A stretch of 64,000 nucleotides of DNA from Macrococcoides bohemicum (lineage in GTDB: Bacteria > Bacillota > Bacilli > Staphylococcales > Staphylococcaceae). Below are positions 9,451 through 17,053 of the stretch, piece by piece. The notes beneath the pieces were generated by a model. The model saw only the letters and a list, made by a program, of their open reading frames with translations, ran no database searches and was not told the origin of the DNA. Location of the stretch: NCBI RefSeq assembly GCF_042658685.1, contig NZ_JBHSQY010000001.1; one strand, given 5' to 3'. Positions within the stretch are counted from its first letter, which is position 1; every line of letters begins with the position of its first letter. Both the position numbers and the translations under genes were made by a program.

Positions 9451-10836
9451 ATGGAAAAAAAGTTAAAAATGCCCCATACGTATTTTTTACTGCTATTGAT
9501 CGTTTGTGTCGCTGCAGTAATGACTTATATTGTTCCTGCAGGTGAATTTGATAGAAAAGTGGTAGATAAACAAAATATAGTTGTAAATGGTTCTTACCAT
9601 GAAGTAGCACAATCTCCTGCGCAACCTATTGAAATATTTAGAGCTGTTCCACAAGGTTTAATTGAAGGGGCAGAAATTATTTTTTACATATTTATTGTTG
9701 GTGGGGCATTTGGCGTTATTCATCGCACAGATGCTATTACAACAGGTGTTAATTCTTTGATGAATCGAATTGGAAAATATGGTAAATGGTTGATTCCAAT
9801 GACTATGATTATTTTCAGTATATTAGGATTTTCAATTGGGCTGAGTGAAGAAACGATAATTTTTGTACCGATAGGCATCGCACTTGCGACAGCACTTGGT
9901 TATGATGCGATGGTGGGTGCAAGTATGATAGCATTAGGTGCAGGAATAGGATTCCTGGGAGGGATGATAAACCCTTTTACGGTAGGAATTGCACAGAAGA
10001 TTGCAGAAGTAAAATTATTTTCTGGTTGGGGTTTTAGAACAGTAGTATATTTACTTGTCCTTATTTCTGGGATTGCATATGTTATGTTATATGCAAGAAA
10101 AGTAAAAAATAATCCAGGAAAAAGCTTGTTACATGATATTAATGTTGAAGAACGCAGTACAATGAGTGAGGATGTTTTAAATACAAAGTTTGATTCATTT
10201 AGAAAGCGACATGCGATTATATTAATATTGCTTACAATAACGATTATTATAAATGTGTACGGTATCTTTAAATATGAATGGTTCTTATCACAAATGAGTG
10301 CAAACTTCTTATTGATGGGAATCGTTGCTGGCCTCATCGGAGGTTTAGGTTTAAACGGTACATTTGATGCATTACTTGAAGGGATGAAAGATATTTTATT
10401 TGGCGCTATTATTGTAGGATTTGCAAAAGCAATTGTCGTTGTTCTGACGTCAGGAAAAATAATCGATACAATTGTATTCTATATGACTGATTTTATTGAT
10501 CATCTTCCGACAGCATTTTCAGTCATAGCGATGTTCATCACACAGTTAGTATTAAATTTCTTTATTCCTTCTGGATCAGGTCAAGCAATGACGACTATGC
10601 CGATTATGGTACCAATCAGTGATTTACTCGGGATTAACCGACAAGTCGCTGTACTTGCATTCCAATATGGTGATGCAATCAGTAACAACATCATCCCGAC
10701 ATCTGCTTCTTTGATGGGGTTACTTGCGGTAGCAGGTATTCCGTATTCAAAATGGCTAAAATTTGTCTGGAAGATTTCATTGATCTGGGCTGTAATTTGT
10801 CTGTCAAGTTTAATTGTATATACTTATTTTTTCTAG
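9451..10836 (+). CDS. YfcC family / C4-dicarboxylate anaerobic carrier-type transporter
   Basis: This 461-aa protein is a polytopic inner-membrane carrier with about 11-12 hydrophobic helices. It opens with MPHTYFLLLLIV and YIVPAGEFDR, a pattern typical of YfcC/DcuC-like (PF03606) carriers. It also contains the conserved GGAFGVIHRTDAI, GLSEETIIFVPI, and late NFFIPSGSGQAMTTMPIM motifs. The family includes putative basic amino acid or C4-dicarboxylate transporters; the substrate cannot be told from sequence. AAGGAGG precedes the ATG at 9451, and a large hairpin follows the gene. Confidence 0.85.
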   Translation: MEKKLKMPHTYFLLLLIVCVAAVMTYIVPAGEFDRKVVDKQNIVVNGSYHEVAQSPAQPIEIFRAVPQGLIEGAEIIFYIFIVGGAFGVIHRTDAITTGVNSLMNRIGKYGKWLIPMTMIIFSILGFSIGLSEETIIFVPIGIALATALGYDAMVGASMIALGAGIGFLGGMINPFTVGIAQKIAEVKLFSGWGFRTVVYLLVLISGIAYVMLYARKVKNNPGKSLLHDINVEERSTMSEDVLNTKFDSFRKRHAIILILLTITIIINVYGIFKYEWFLSQMSANFLLMGIVAGLIGGLGLNGTFDALLEGMKDILFGAIIVGFAKAIVVVLTSGKIIDTIVFYMTDFIDHLPTAFSVIAMFITQLVLNFFIPSGSGQAMTTMPIMVPISDLLGINRQVAVLAFQYGDAISNNIIPTSASLMGLLAVAGIPYSKWLKFVWKISLIWAVICLSSLIVYTYFF

Positions 10837-10847
10837 TATTAATATTT

Positions 10848-10906
10848 GCTTCAAAATCAAAGTTCTGTCTTTATTTTCTGCAGAATTTTGATTTTGAAGC
10901 TTTTTA
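10848..10906 (+). terminator. long-stem terminator after the YfcC-type gene
   Basis: GCTTCAAAATCAAA-TTCTG pairs with CAGAATTTTGATTTTGAAGC to form a stem of nearly 20 bp, followed by TTTTTATTTT. Any open frame through this stretch is spurious. Confidence 0.85.
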
Positions 10907-11014
10907 TTTTATTATTCGTATAAATTTTAATGCAATTATTAAATTGCTGCATTTTTACAACAATTTATTTTTGTTCTATATTAGTCGTGACATTTATTAA
11001 AGGAGGAGAAGAAA

Positions 11015-11035
11015 GTGGATACAAGTTTTATATGA
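11015..11035 (+). CDS. possible 6-codon mini-ORF coupled to comC
   Basis: AAAGGAGG is ideally placed for GTG at 11015, which would encode MDTSFI and stop at TGA 11033-11035. That stop overlaps the comC ATG as ATGA. It may deliver ribosomes to comC by reinitiation, or it may be the trace of a frameshift near the comC start. Confidence 0.4.
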   Translation: MDTSFI

Positions 11036-11757
11036 TCATCTGGTTTACTTTAGGGTCATGCATTGGTTCATTTATGCTTTGTCTGACTTATGAAAAGAAT
11101 TGTTTGTGTCGGAAATCAAGGTGTGACCAATGTCTTCACAATCTTTCATGGATGGATTTAATACCTGTATATTCATTCTTATTGAATTGGGGTCGGTGCA
11201 GATATTGCAATTGTAAATTATCTAGTAAATATTTAATTTGCGAAATATTAACGGGGCTGGCACTTGTTCATTTAAGTTTGAATCAGCAATTCAATATTGA
11301 TTTATTAGCTACAATCGCAATCATGCTTATTCCATTATCAATATATGATACTGAACATTTAAAAATACCTAATATGATGCTAATTTTATTATTTTTTCCG
11401 CTAATGCTGATTAATCTAAAAGACATGTTAATCTATCAAATATATTTTTCCTATGATGTCTTTCTATTTAAACTACTAATTTTTATTCTACTTCATTTAT
11501 TTTTCTTTCTCTCAAAGTGTATTGGTTATGGAGATATTAAATTATTTTCAATACTTCTTCTATTCTTGCCTATTCCATTTTTTATATCGTTATTTTTTAT
11601 TACATATTTAATAGGAGGTCTTAGTTGTATCATCTTTTTAAGTTATAAAACCGGGCTTAAAAAAGTACCACTTGTCCCCTTTATAACGACATCATTTTTT
11701 GTAGTACTCCTAATATATGAACAAATCAAAATATTGTACTTTGGAGGATTTGTCTGA
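11032..11757 (+). CDS. comC: prepilin peptidase ComC (A24 aspartic peptidase)
   Basis: ComC cleaves and methylates type IV-like prepilins (ComG pseudopilins) at the membrane for DNA uptake. The 241-aa protein shows GSCIGSF at the N-terminus and two zinc-type pairs (CDQC and CRYC, about residues 30-70). Both catalytic aspartates are visible: IYDTEHLKIPN near residue 107 and the GYGD motif (CIGYGDIKLFS) near 165. There are about seven membrane segments. The ATG at 11032 matches the family N-terminus, but the good Shine-Dalgarno (AAAGGAGG, 11000-11007) is about 24 nt away and is better placed for a GTG-led mini-ORF that overlaps this ATG. Confidence 0.88.
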   Translation: MIIWFTLGSCIGSFMLCLTYEKNCLCRKSRCDQCLHNLSWMDLIPVYSFLLNWGRCRYCNCKLSSKYLICEILTGLALVHLSLNQQFNIDLLATIAIMLIPLSIYDTEHLKIPNMMLILLFFPLMLINLKDMLIYQIYFSYDVFLFKLLIFILLHLFFFLSKCIGYGDIKLFSILLLFLPIPFFISLFFITYLIGGLSCIIFLSYKTGLKKVPLVPFITTSFFVVLLIYEQIKILYFGGFV

Positions 11758-12268
11758 TGATTGATATTCCATTAGATATTGATAAACCAAGAGAACGACT
11801 AATGATCTATGGTGCCGATAAGTTAACAAACCAGGAACTGTTATCATTGATTATCGGCACTGGTGTACGCGATGAATCTGTATACCAAGTTTCAGAAAAT
11901 TTATTAAATCAAGTAGATAATATAAAGGATTTGAGATATTTAACATTGCAGGAACTTACACAAGTTAAAGGTATCGGTGACAAAAAAGCAGCAACAATGC
12001 TTGCTGTAATAGAGCTGGCACAGCGTATGCATACACATTCTCTGGAACAGAGGATTAAGATTAAATCGCCTCAATGTGTAGCAGATTTATTGATGGAACG
12101 CATGCGATATTTTACTCAGGAGCATTTTATAGTATTGATGTTAAATACAAAGAATTACGTCATACATGAGCAAACAATCTTTATCGGATCATTAAATGCG
12201 TCCATCGTTCATCCGCGTGAAATATTTCGAGAAGCCATTAAAAGAAGTGCGGCGAATATCATTGTTGT

Positions 12269-12274
12269 TCATAT
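12269..12274. repeat. left attachment core (TTCATA), direct repeat
   Basis: The same 6 bp flank the element at 12269-12274 and 35176-35181. Joining sequence up to the left copy with sequence after the right copy gives VVHNHPSG in frame, so this is the recombination core of the radC attachment site. Tn554 likewise uses a 6-bp core in radC. Confidence 0.85.
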
Positions 12275-12282
12275 AGGTATGA
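12274..12282 (+). repeat. left terminal inverted repeat (ATAGGTATG)
   Basis: ATAGGTATG next to the left core is matched by its exact complement CATACCTAT at 35162-35170 near the right core. The spacing to the core differs (0 bp left, 5 bp right). Nine matching bases at both ends is unlikely to be chance but is short. Confidence 0.6.
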
Positions 12283-12322
12283 AAAACTAATGGCAAAATT
12301 GACATCCGTTGTGCTTACAGGG

Positions 12323-12359
12323 TTATATTAATTTCGCCTTTTTCCTTATGGCGAAAGGC
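12323..12359. promoter_or_regulatory. left subterminal repeat pair, candidate recombinase arm sites
   Basis: TTATATTAATTTCGCC at 12323-12338 is repeated near the right end as TTATATTAATTTACGCC (35139-35155) and, inverted, as GGCGAAATTAAT (35087-35098). A second inverted half, GGCGAAAGGC, follows at 12350-12359. These are good candidates for arm-type binding sites of the recombinases or the TnpC-like protein. Confidence 0.55.
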
Positions 12360-12711
12360 AACTTAAATGGACTGATATAGATTTAAAATAAATTTTGAGA
12401 CATGATTCGCGTAATAGGCAAGAGAGTGAATAATTATTAATCAATAATTTGGCTCTATAGAGTCTTTAATTATATTTGGTTCCGACTTACAAGATTGATG
12501 AGTAACCGTATTCAGGAAATCTGATTTTATCTCATTCTGAATCAAACACATTGGAGCATAGCATATATTCCAAATCGTAGACTTTCTTAAATCATTTTTC
12601 TAGAGCACGACAAAGGGAAAATCGATGTCGTATATTCTTAATATATGATTGGTATAATCTTTGAACCCCTCACAATAATGTTATAAAACATCACAATAAC
12701 TCAATTATTCT
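12360..12711. other. non-coding left end of the element
   Basis: I see no supportable ORF or known RNA here. The stretch is AT-rich with several imperfect repeats. It may be a cis-acting end or the remains of older cargo. Confidence 0.4.
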
Positions 12712-12739
12712 TTGTCTATTCGTTTAAGATTGTTATAAT
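12712..12739 (+). promoter_or_regulatory. promoter for the hsd regulator and operon
   Basis: TTGTCT (12712-12717) and TATAAT (12734-12739) are separated by 16 bp and lie about 70 bp upstream of the small HTH gene. This is the best sigma-A type promoter in the left end. Confidence 0.6.
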
Positions 12740-12809
12740 GGCAATATAATATAAACGTTAAGGATACGCACATATATTATAAAAATCATAATGAATGAGG
12801 TGACGACTG

Positions 12810-13022
12810 ATGTCTGTAAGCTATAAGCCATTATGGAAACTGCTTGTCGACAAAGAGTTGAAACGGACAGATTTAATCAAGTTGGCGGGTCTGTCTACGA
12901 ACATAATCGCAAAACTTAGTAAAGACCAGTACATATCCTTGCGAAGTATTGAAAAAATCTGTATGTCTTTGAATTGCACGCCGAATGATATATTCACATT
13001 TGTGGAAAAGTCAAATAAATAA
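12810..13022 (+). CDS. small XRE-type HTH regulator upstream of hsdM
   Basis: This 70-aa protein is a single Cro/C1-like helix-turn-helix domain: RTDLIKLAGLSTNIIAKLSK provides the recognition helix region, and it ends with the usual 'LNCTPNDIF' tail. Such stand-alone regulators of the YozG/HTH_26 type are common in Firmicutes. It precedes hsdM by 83 bp in the same direction and probably regulates the restriction-modification operon, for example delaying restriction after entry to a new host. Its start has GAGGTG upstream. Confidence 0.85.
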   Translation: MSVSYKPLWKLLVDKELKRTDLIKLAGLSTNIIAKLSKDQYISLRSIEKICMSLNCTPNDIFTFVEKSNK

Positions 13023-13105
13023 TGTTCTTACTGTAAATGATACTGTGTTTAGAAAAATTCATAATAATGTTTTTGGATTGTTAAAAAGGAAATGAGGTTG
13101 TCAGA

Positions 13106-15856
13106 ATGAATAAACAAGAATTAGCTTCACGTATATGGATGATAGCAGATGATTTACGTGGTTCAATGGAAGCATCTGAATATAAAGATTACATTTTAGG
13201 TTTCATCTTTTATAAATTTTTATCGGATAATGAATATGATTTCCTCATCAAAGAGGGATATGAAGACGAAGATATCAAAAACATAACCGAAGAGAGCACA
13301 GAAGAAGTTGACTACATCCGTGATGAAATTGGATATTTTATTGCACCTAATGACTTATTTCAAAATTGGACAGCGCTTGGTAGTCGTTTCACTGTAGATG
13401 ATGTGATGACTGCTCTTTCTGCGTTTCAAAGAAATATAAGTAGCAACCCACAGCATCGAAAAGTTTTTGGAGGAATCTTTAGAACTTTGGAAACTGGATT
13501 ATCAAACTTAGGGAGTACGACGAAACAACGTACAAAACAAGTTCGTTCATTAGTAGAATTAATTCAAGACATCCCAACTCAAAATGACAAATATGATGTT
13601 TTAGGTTATATCTATGAATACCTAATCAGTCGTTTCGCAGCAGGTGCTGGTAAGTCTGCTGGGGAATTTTATACACCACATGAAGTTTCACAATTTATGA
13701 GTAACGTCGTCTCTGACCACGTGAAAGATAGGGAAACATTAGAAGTATATGACCCGACAAGTGGTTCTGGTTCACTATTATTAACAATTGGACAAGCCTA
13801 CGAATTACACCAAGAATCAGATAATAACGTTAAATATTACGCACAAGAGTATGTGAGTTCAACAGAAATCCTAACACGTATGAATCTCATTATGCGGGAT
13901 GTACTTCCTTCAAATATTATCACTCGTAATGGAGACTCTTTAGAGGATGACTTCCCATATTTTGATGATAGCGATCCAGAAGGAACTTATACTCCTGTAT
14001 TTGTAGACGCGGTTGTATCTAACCCGCCTTATTCACAAAAGTGGGACTGGGAAGGAAAAGAGCATGACCCACGCTTTGCTGGTTATGGACTTGCACCAAA
14101 GAGTAAGGCGGATTATGCATTCTTACTACATGGGCTATATCACTTAAGACCAGATGGGATCATGACTATTGTTTTACCGCATGGTGTTTTATTCCGTGGT
14201 GGAGAAGAAGGGCGAATCCGTGAACAACTAATAGAGAGAAATAATATTGACGCAGTTATAGGTTTGCCAGAAAATATCTTCTTTGGTACTGGAATTCCAA
14301 CAACAGTACTTATACTAAAGAAAGAGAAGGATGATACTGAAGTTCTATTCGTCGACGCGTCAAAAGGATTTGAAAAGGACGGGAATAAAAACCGTTTGCG
14401 TGCCTCAGATATTAAACGCATATCAGATACAGTCATTGATAGAAAAGAAGTTGTGAACTACTCATATTTAGCATCTTTAGAAGATATTCGAAAGAATGAG
14501 TACAACTTACACATTCCTAGATATGTTGATTCCAGTGACGAAGCAGAAAAATGGGACATCTACGCAACAATAAATGGCGGCATTCCCAAATCTGAATTAA
14601 ATCAGTTCAAAGAAGCGTTCAAGGTCATGCCACAATTATACGATGAACTATTCAAAGAGTTAAATGATGACTATGTTGAACTGAAATCAAATAACGTTCA
14701 TGAATTAATTGTAGAAAGCGACAGTATTAAGTCTTTCAAAGTGAAATATAAAGAAGTTTTTAAAGAGTTTATGGATTATTTAAAAGAAACACTGATTGAT
14801 AAGGTGGAAACAGTACATTCTTTACATACTAGAGAACAGGTCATTGAGAAGCTATTCAAATGCTATGACAATATTCCATTAATAGATCGATACAAAGCTT
14901 ACCAAATCCTAGATTCCGTATGGGAAGACATCTCAAATGATATTGAGGTCATTCAAAGCAGTTCTTTATCGGAAGCAGTTCGAAGCATCGAGCCGAACAT
15001 AGTCGTTAAAAATGGTGAAGAAGTCCAAGAAGGTATCAAAGGGCGCATCATTCCTTTTGAGCTCATTCAAACAACACTCTTGAAAGAAGAAACGGACAAA
15101 CTCAATGAAACGAACAATCGAGAAACTGAGATTCAAAAAGAAATAACAGAAATCATTGAATCATTATCCGAAGAAGATGGCGAATACAACGTGTTAAATA
15201 AAACAAATGACAAATTTACTGTGCAAGGTACAAAAGATGCACTAAACTTAGAATTTGAAGAGGTATACCTTCCTGAACTTGAAACTTTATCAGATTTTAA
15301 AGAACTTAGTGGCAAAAATGAACGTTTAGAGTTCATGGAAATGCATACTGAAATTGAATGGGATGAGATGGCACTAAAGAAAGATGGGACACCTTCTGTT
15401 AAGGGATTACGTGACTACGAAGGACTCTTACAACAAACTTATGAATTCCCTGAGGATTCATTTGGTGCAAAACTTTCCCGAGCAACTGCACTCATGGATG
15501 AAGAAAAAGAAATTAAAAAGACTGGTAAAGAATTAGAAGGACAGTTAAATAAATTAACAGAAGAAACGATTAAAAACTTAACAGATGAACAAGTAAAAGA
15601 AATGCTCCACTATAAATGGGTAAAACCAATTAGTGAAGGTATTTACGGTTTGGTGGATGAACTCTTTAAGGTCCTAGAAACAGAGTTGGTTGCCTTGCAT
15701 AACAAATATGCTAAAACAATGGAAGAAATTCAAAGTGATATTAAAGACTCAAATCAAGAATTAGTAAGAATGATGGACCTATTGACAGGTAGTGAGTCTG
15801 ACATGGAAGGCATTCGTTCAATTCAAGCACTATTAGGCGGTGAAGTGAATGAGTGA
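13106..15856 (+). CDS. hsdM: type I restriction-modification DNA methyltransferase subunit HsdM
   Basis: HsdM methylates adenine in the sequence read by HsdS and is part of both the methylase and the restriction complex. The N-terminal HsdM_N helical domain is followed by the SAM-binding motif DPTSGSGSLLLTIG (about residue 222) and the catalytic NPPYS (about 308) typical of N6-adenine methylases. At 916 aa it is much longer than the 500-550 aa of classical HsdM; residues from about 500 to 916 are a charged, largely helical extension with coiled-coil character, seen in one type I subgroup of Firmicutes. The stop overlaps the hsdS start by 8 bp. Confidence 0.95.
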   Translation: MNKQELASRIWMIADDLRGSMEASEYKDYILGFIFYKFLSDNEYDFLIKEGYEDEDIKNITEESTEEVDYIRDEIGYFIAPNDLFQNWTALGSRFTVDDVMTALSAFQRNISSNPQHRKVFGGIFRTLETGLSNLGSTTKQRTKQVRSLVELIQDIPTQNDKYDVLGYIYEYLISRFAAGAGKSAGEFYTPHEVSQFMSNVVSDHVKDRETLEVYDPTSGSGSLLLTIGQAYELHQESDNNVKYYAQEYVSSTEILTRMNLIMRDVLPSNIITRNGDSLEDDFPYFDDSDPEGTYTPVFVDAVVSNPPYSQKWDWEGKEHDPRFAGYGLAPKSKADYAFLLHGLYHLRPDGIMTIVLPHGVLFRGGEEGRIREQLIERNNIDAVIGLPENIFFGTGIPTTVLILKKEKDDTEVLFVDASKGFEKDGNKNRLRASDIKRISDTVIDRKEVVNYSYLASLEDIRKNEYNLHIPRYVDSSDEAEKWDIYATINGGIPKSELNQFKEAFKVMPQLYDELFKELNDDYVELKSNNVHELIVESDSIKSFKVKYKEVFKEFMDYLKETLIDKVETVHSLHTREQVIEKLFKCYDNIPLIDRYKAYQILDSVWEDISNDIEVIQSSSLSEAVRSIEPNIVVKNGEEVQEGIKGRIIPFELIQTTLLKEETDKLNETNNRETEIQKEITEIIESLSEEDGEYNVLNKTNDKFTVQGTKDALNLEFEEVYLPELETLSDFKELSGKNERLEFMEMHTEIEWDEMALKKDGTPSVKGLRDYEGLLQQTYEFPEDSFGAKLSRATALMDEEKEIKKTGKELEGQLNKLTEETIKNLTDEQVKEMLHYKWVKPISEGIYGLVDELFKVLETELVALHNKYAKTMEEIQSDIKDSNQELVRMMDLLTGSESDMEGIRSIQALLGGEVNE

Positions 15857-17039
15857 AGGGAGAGTGGTACCTAAAGTTAGATTTAAGGGGTTTGAAAAAG
15901 AGTGGAAAGAGCATAATTTATCGGAGATGATGGATTTTTCTAATGGAATAAATGCTCCAAAAGAGAATTATGGCAAAGGAAGAAAAATGATTAGTGTCAT
16001 GGATATCCTTGCTGATGAACCTATAACATACGATAGCATTCGAAATGCAGTTGAAGTAGATAGTAAAACAGAAAATAGGCACAAAGTAGAAAAAGGTGAT
16101 TTAGTTTTCGTTCGTTCATCTGAGGTTGTTGATGAGGTAGGATGGGTAAAAGCATATTTAGATAATGAACCTGCTTTATTTAGTGGTTTTTCTATCCGTG
16201 GAAAGAAAAAAAGTGATTACGATCCTTTATTTACTGAGCTGTCAATAAATGGAAAGAAACGTAAACAAATTGAAAGAAAAGCAGGTGGAAGTACTCGTTA
16301 TAACGTAGGCCAATCTGCCTTGAATAGTGTTGTCGTTTTGGAACCCTCTCATGTGGAACAGGTTGCAATAAGTAATCTTTTCAAACAGTTAAGTAGTACT
16401 ATCGCTTTTCATCAGCAAGAAATTAAAAAACTTAACCAATTTAAACAAGCCATGTTACAAAAAATGTTTCCTGAAGAAGGCGAGAAGGTACCTAAAGTGA
16501 GATTTGAAGGATTTGAGGGGGAGTGGGATCAAGTAAAACTTAAAGAATTACTTGATGCTGAGTTCAAGGGTAGTGCCAAGTTAGATGATTTATCTGAAGG
16601 AAATAATGAGTATTTAGATGCGGATAGATTAAATGGAGGTACTCCATTCTTATCAAATGGAGAGAAAAATGTATCAAGAGATGAGATACTCATAATATGG
16701 GATGGTTCAAATGCTGGAAAAGTCTACTTTAACTTCGAAGGTGTTTTAGGATCTACTTTGAAAGCATTTACCGTGAAAGATACTAATTATCCTGAATTCA
16801 TTTACCAGTATTTGAATAGGGAAAGGCATAATATTTTTCAAAACTTCAGAACGCCTAATATCCCTCATGTAATTAGAGATTTTACAGAAAAGTTCAATAT
16901 CCCAGTAGCTAATCTACAAGAACAAGAAAAAATCGGCGAATATTTTAATAAACTAGATAAAAACATCTTCTCAAAACAAGCTAAACTCAACAAACTTAAC
17001 CAAATTAAACAAGCCATGCTCAATAAGATGTTTATTTAG
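15849..17039 (+). CDS. hsdS: type I restriction-modification specificity subunit HsdS
   Basis: HsdS sets the DNA target of the HsdM/HsdR complex. The 396-aa protein has two target-recognition domains, each opening with a KVRF-x-GFE-x-EW segment (about residues 10 and 216). Each is followed by a conserved helix ending in LNQFKQAMLQKMF (about 195) or LNQIKQAMLNKMF (C-terminus). These two repeats define the circular two-half design and are also closely similar as DNA (16433-16470 and 17001-17036), so recombination with other hsdS halves could swap specificity. It overlaps hsdM and is followed 14 bp later by hsdR. Confidence 0.95.
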   Translation: MSEGRVVPKVRFKGFEKEWKEHNLSEMMDFSNGINAPKENYGKGRKMISVMDILADEPITYDSIRNAVEVDSKTENRHKVEKGDLVFVRSSEVVDEVGWVKAYLDNEPALFSGFSIRGKKKSDYDPLFTELSINGKKRKQIERKAGGSTRYNVGQSALNSVVVLEPSHVEQVAISNLFKQLSSTIAFHQQEIKKLNQFKQAMLQKMFPEEGEKVPKVRFEGFEGEWDQVKLKELLDAEFKGSAKLDDLSEGNNEYLDADRLNGGTPFLSNGEKNVSRDEILIIWDGSNAGKVYFNFEGVLGSTLKAFTVKDTNYPEFIYQYLNRERHNIFQNFRTPNIPHVIRDFTEKFNIPVANLQEQEKIGEYFNKLDKNIFSKQAKLNKLNQIKQAMLNKMFI

Positions 17040-17053
17040 AAAGGAGGGTTTAA

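Larger units (their letters stand above)
11757..12290 (+). pseudogene. radC: radC 5' fragment, interrupted by the integrated element
   Basis: This encodes the N-terminal 172 or so residues of RadC followed by five residues read from the element (IGMKN) and a stop. The UPF0758 N-terminal helix-hairpin-helix (LTQVKGIGDKKAATMLAVIELAQR, about residues 60-85) and the start of the MPN/JAB domain are present. The metal-binding HNHPSG part is lost; it resumes at 35178. The start overlaps the comC stop. RadC's role in competence or recombination is uncertain in most bacteria. The fragment may be stable but lacks the presumed active site. Confidence 0.95.

Noticed and set aside
10752..11000. 82-aa plus-strand open frame between the YfcC-type gene and comC
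   Set aside because: It overlaps the end of the transporter gene and runs through a long terminator stem; composition is low-complexity.
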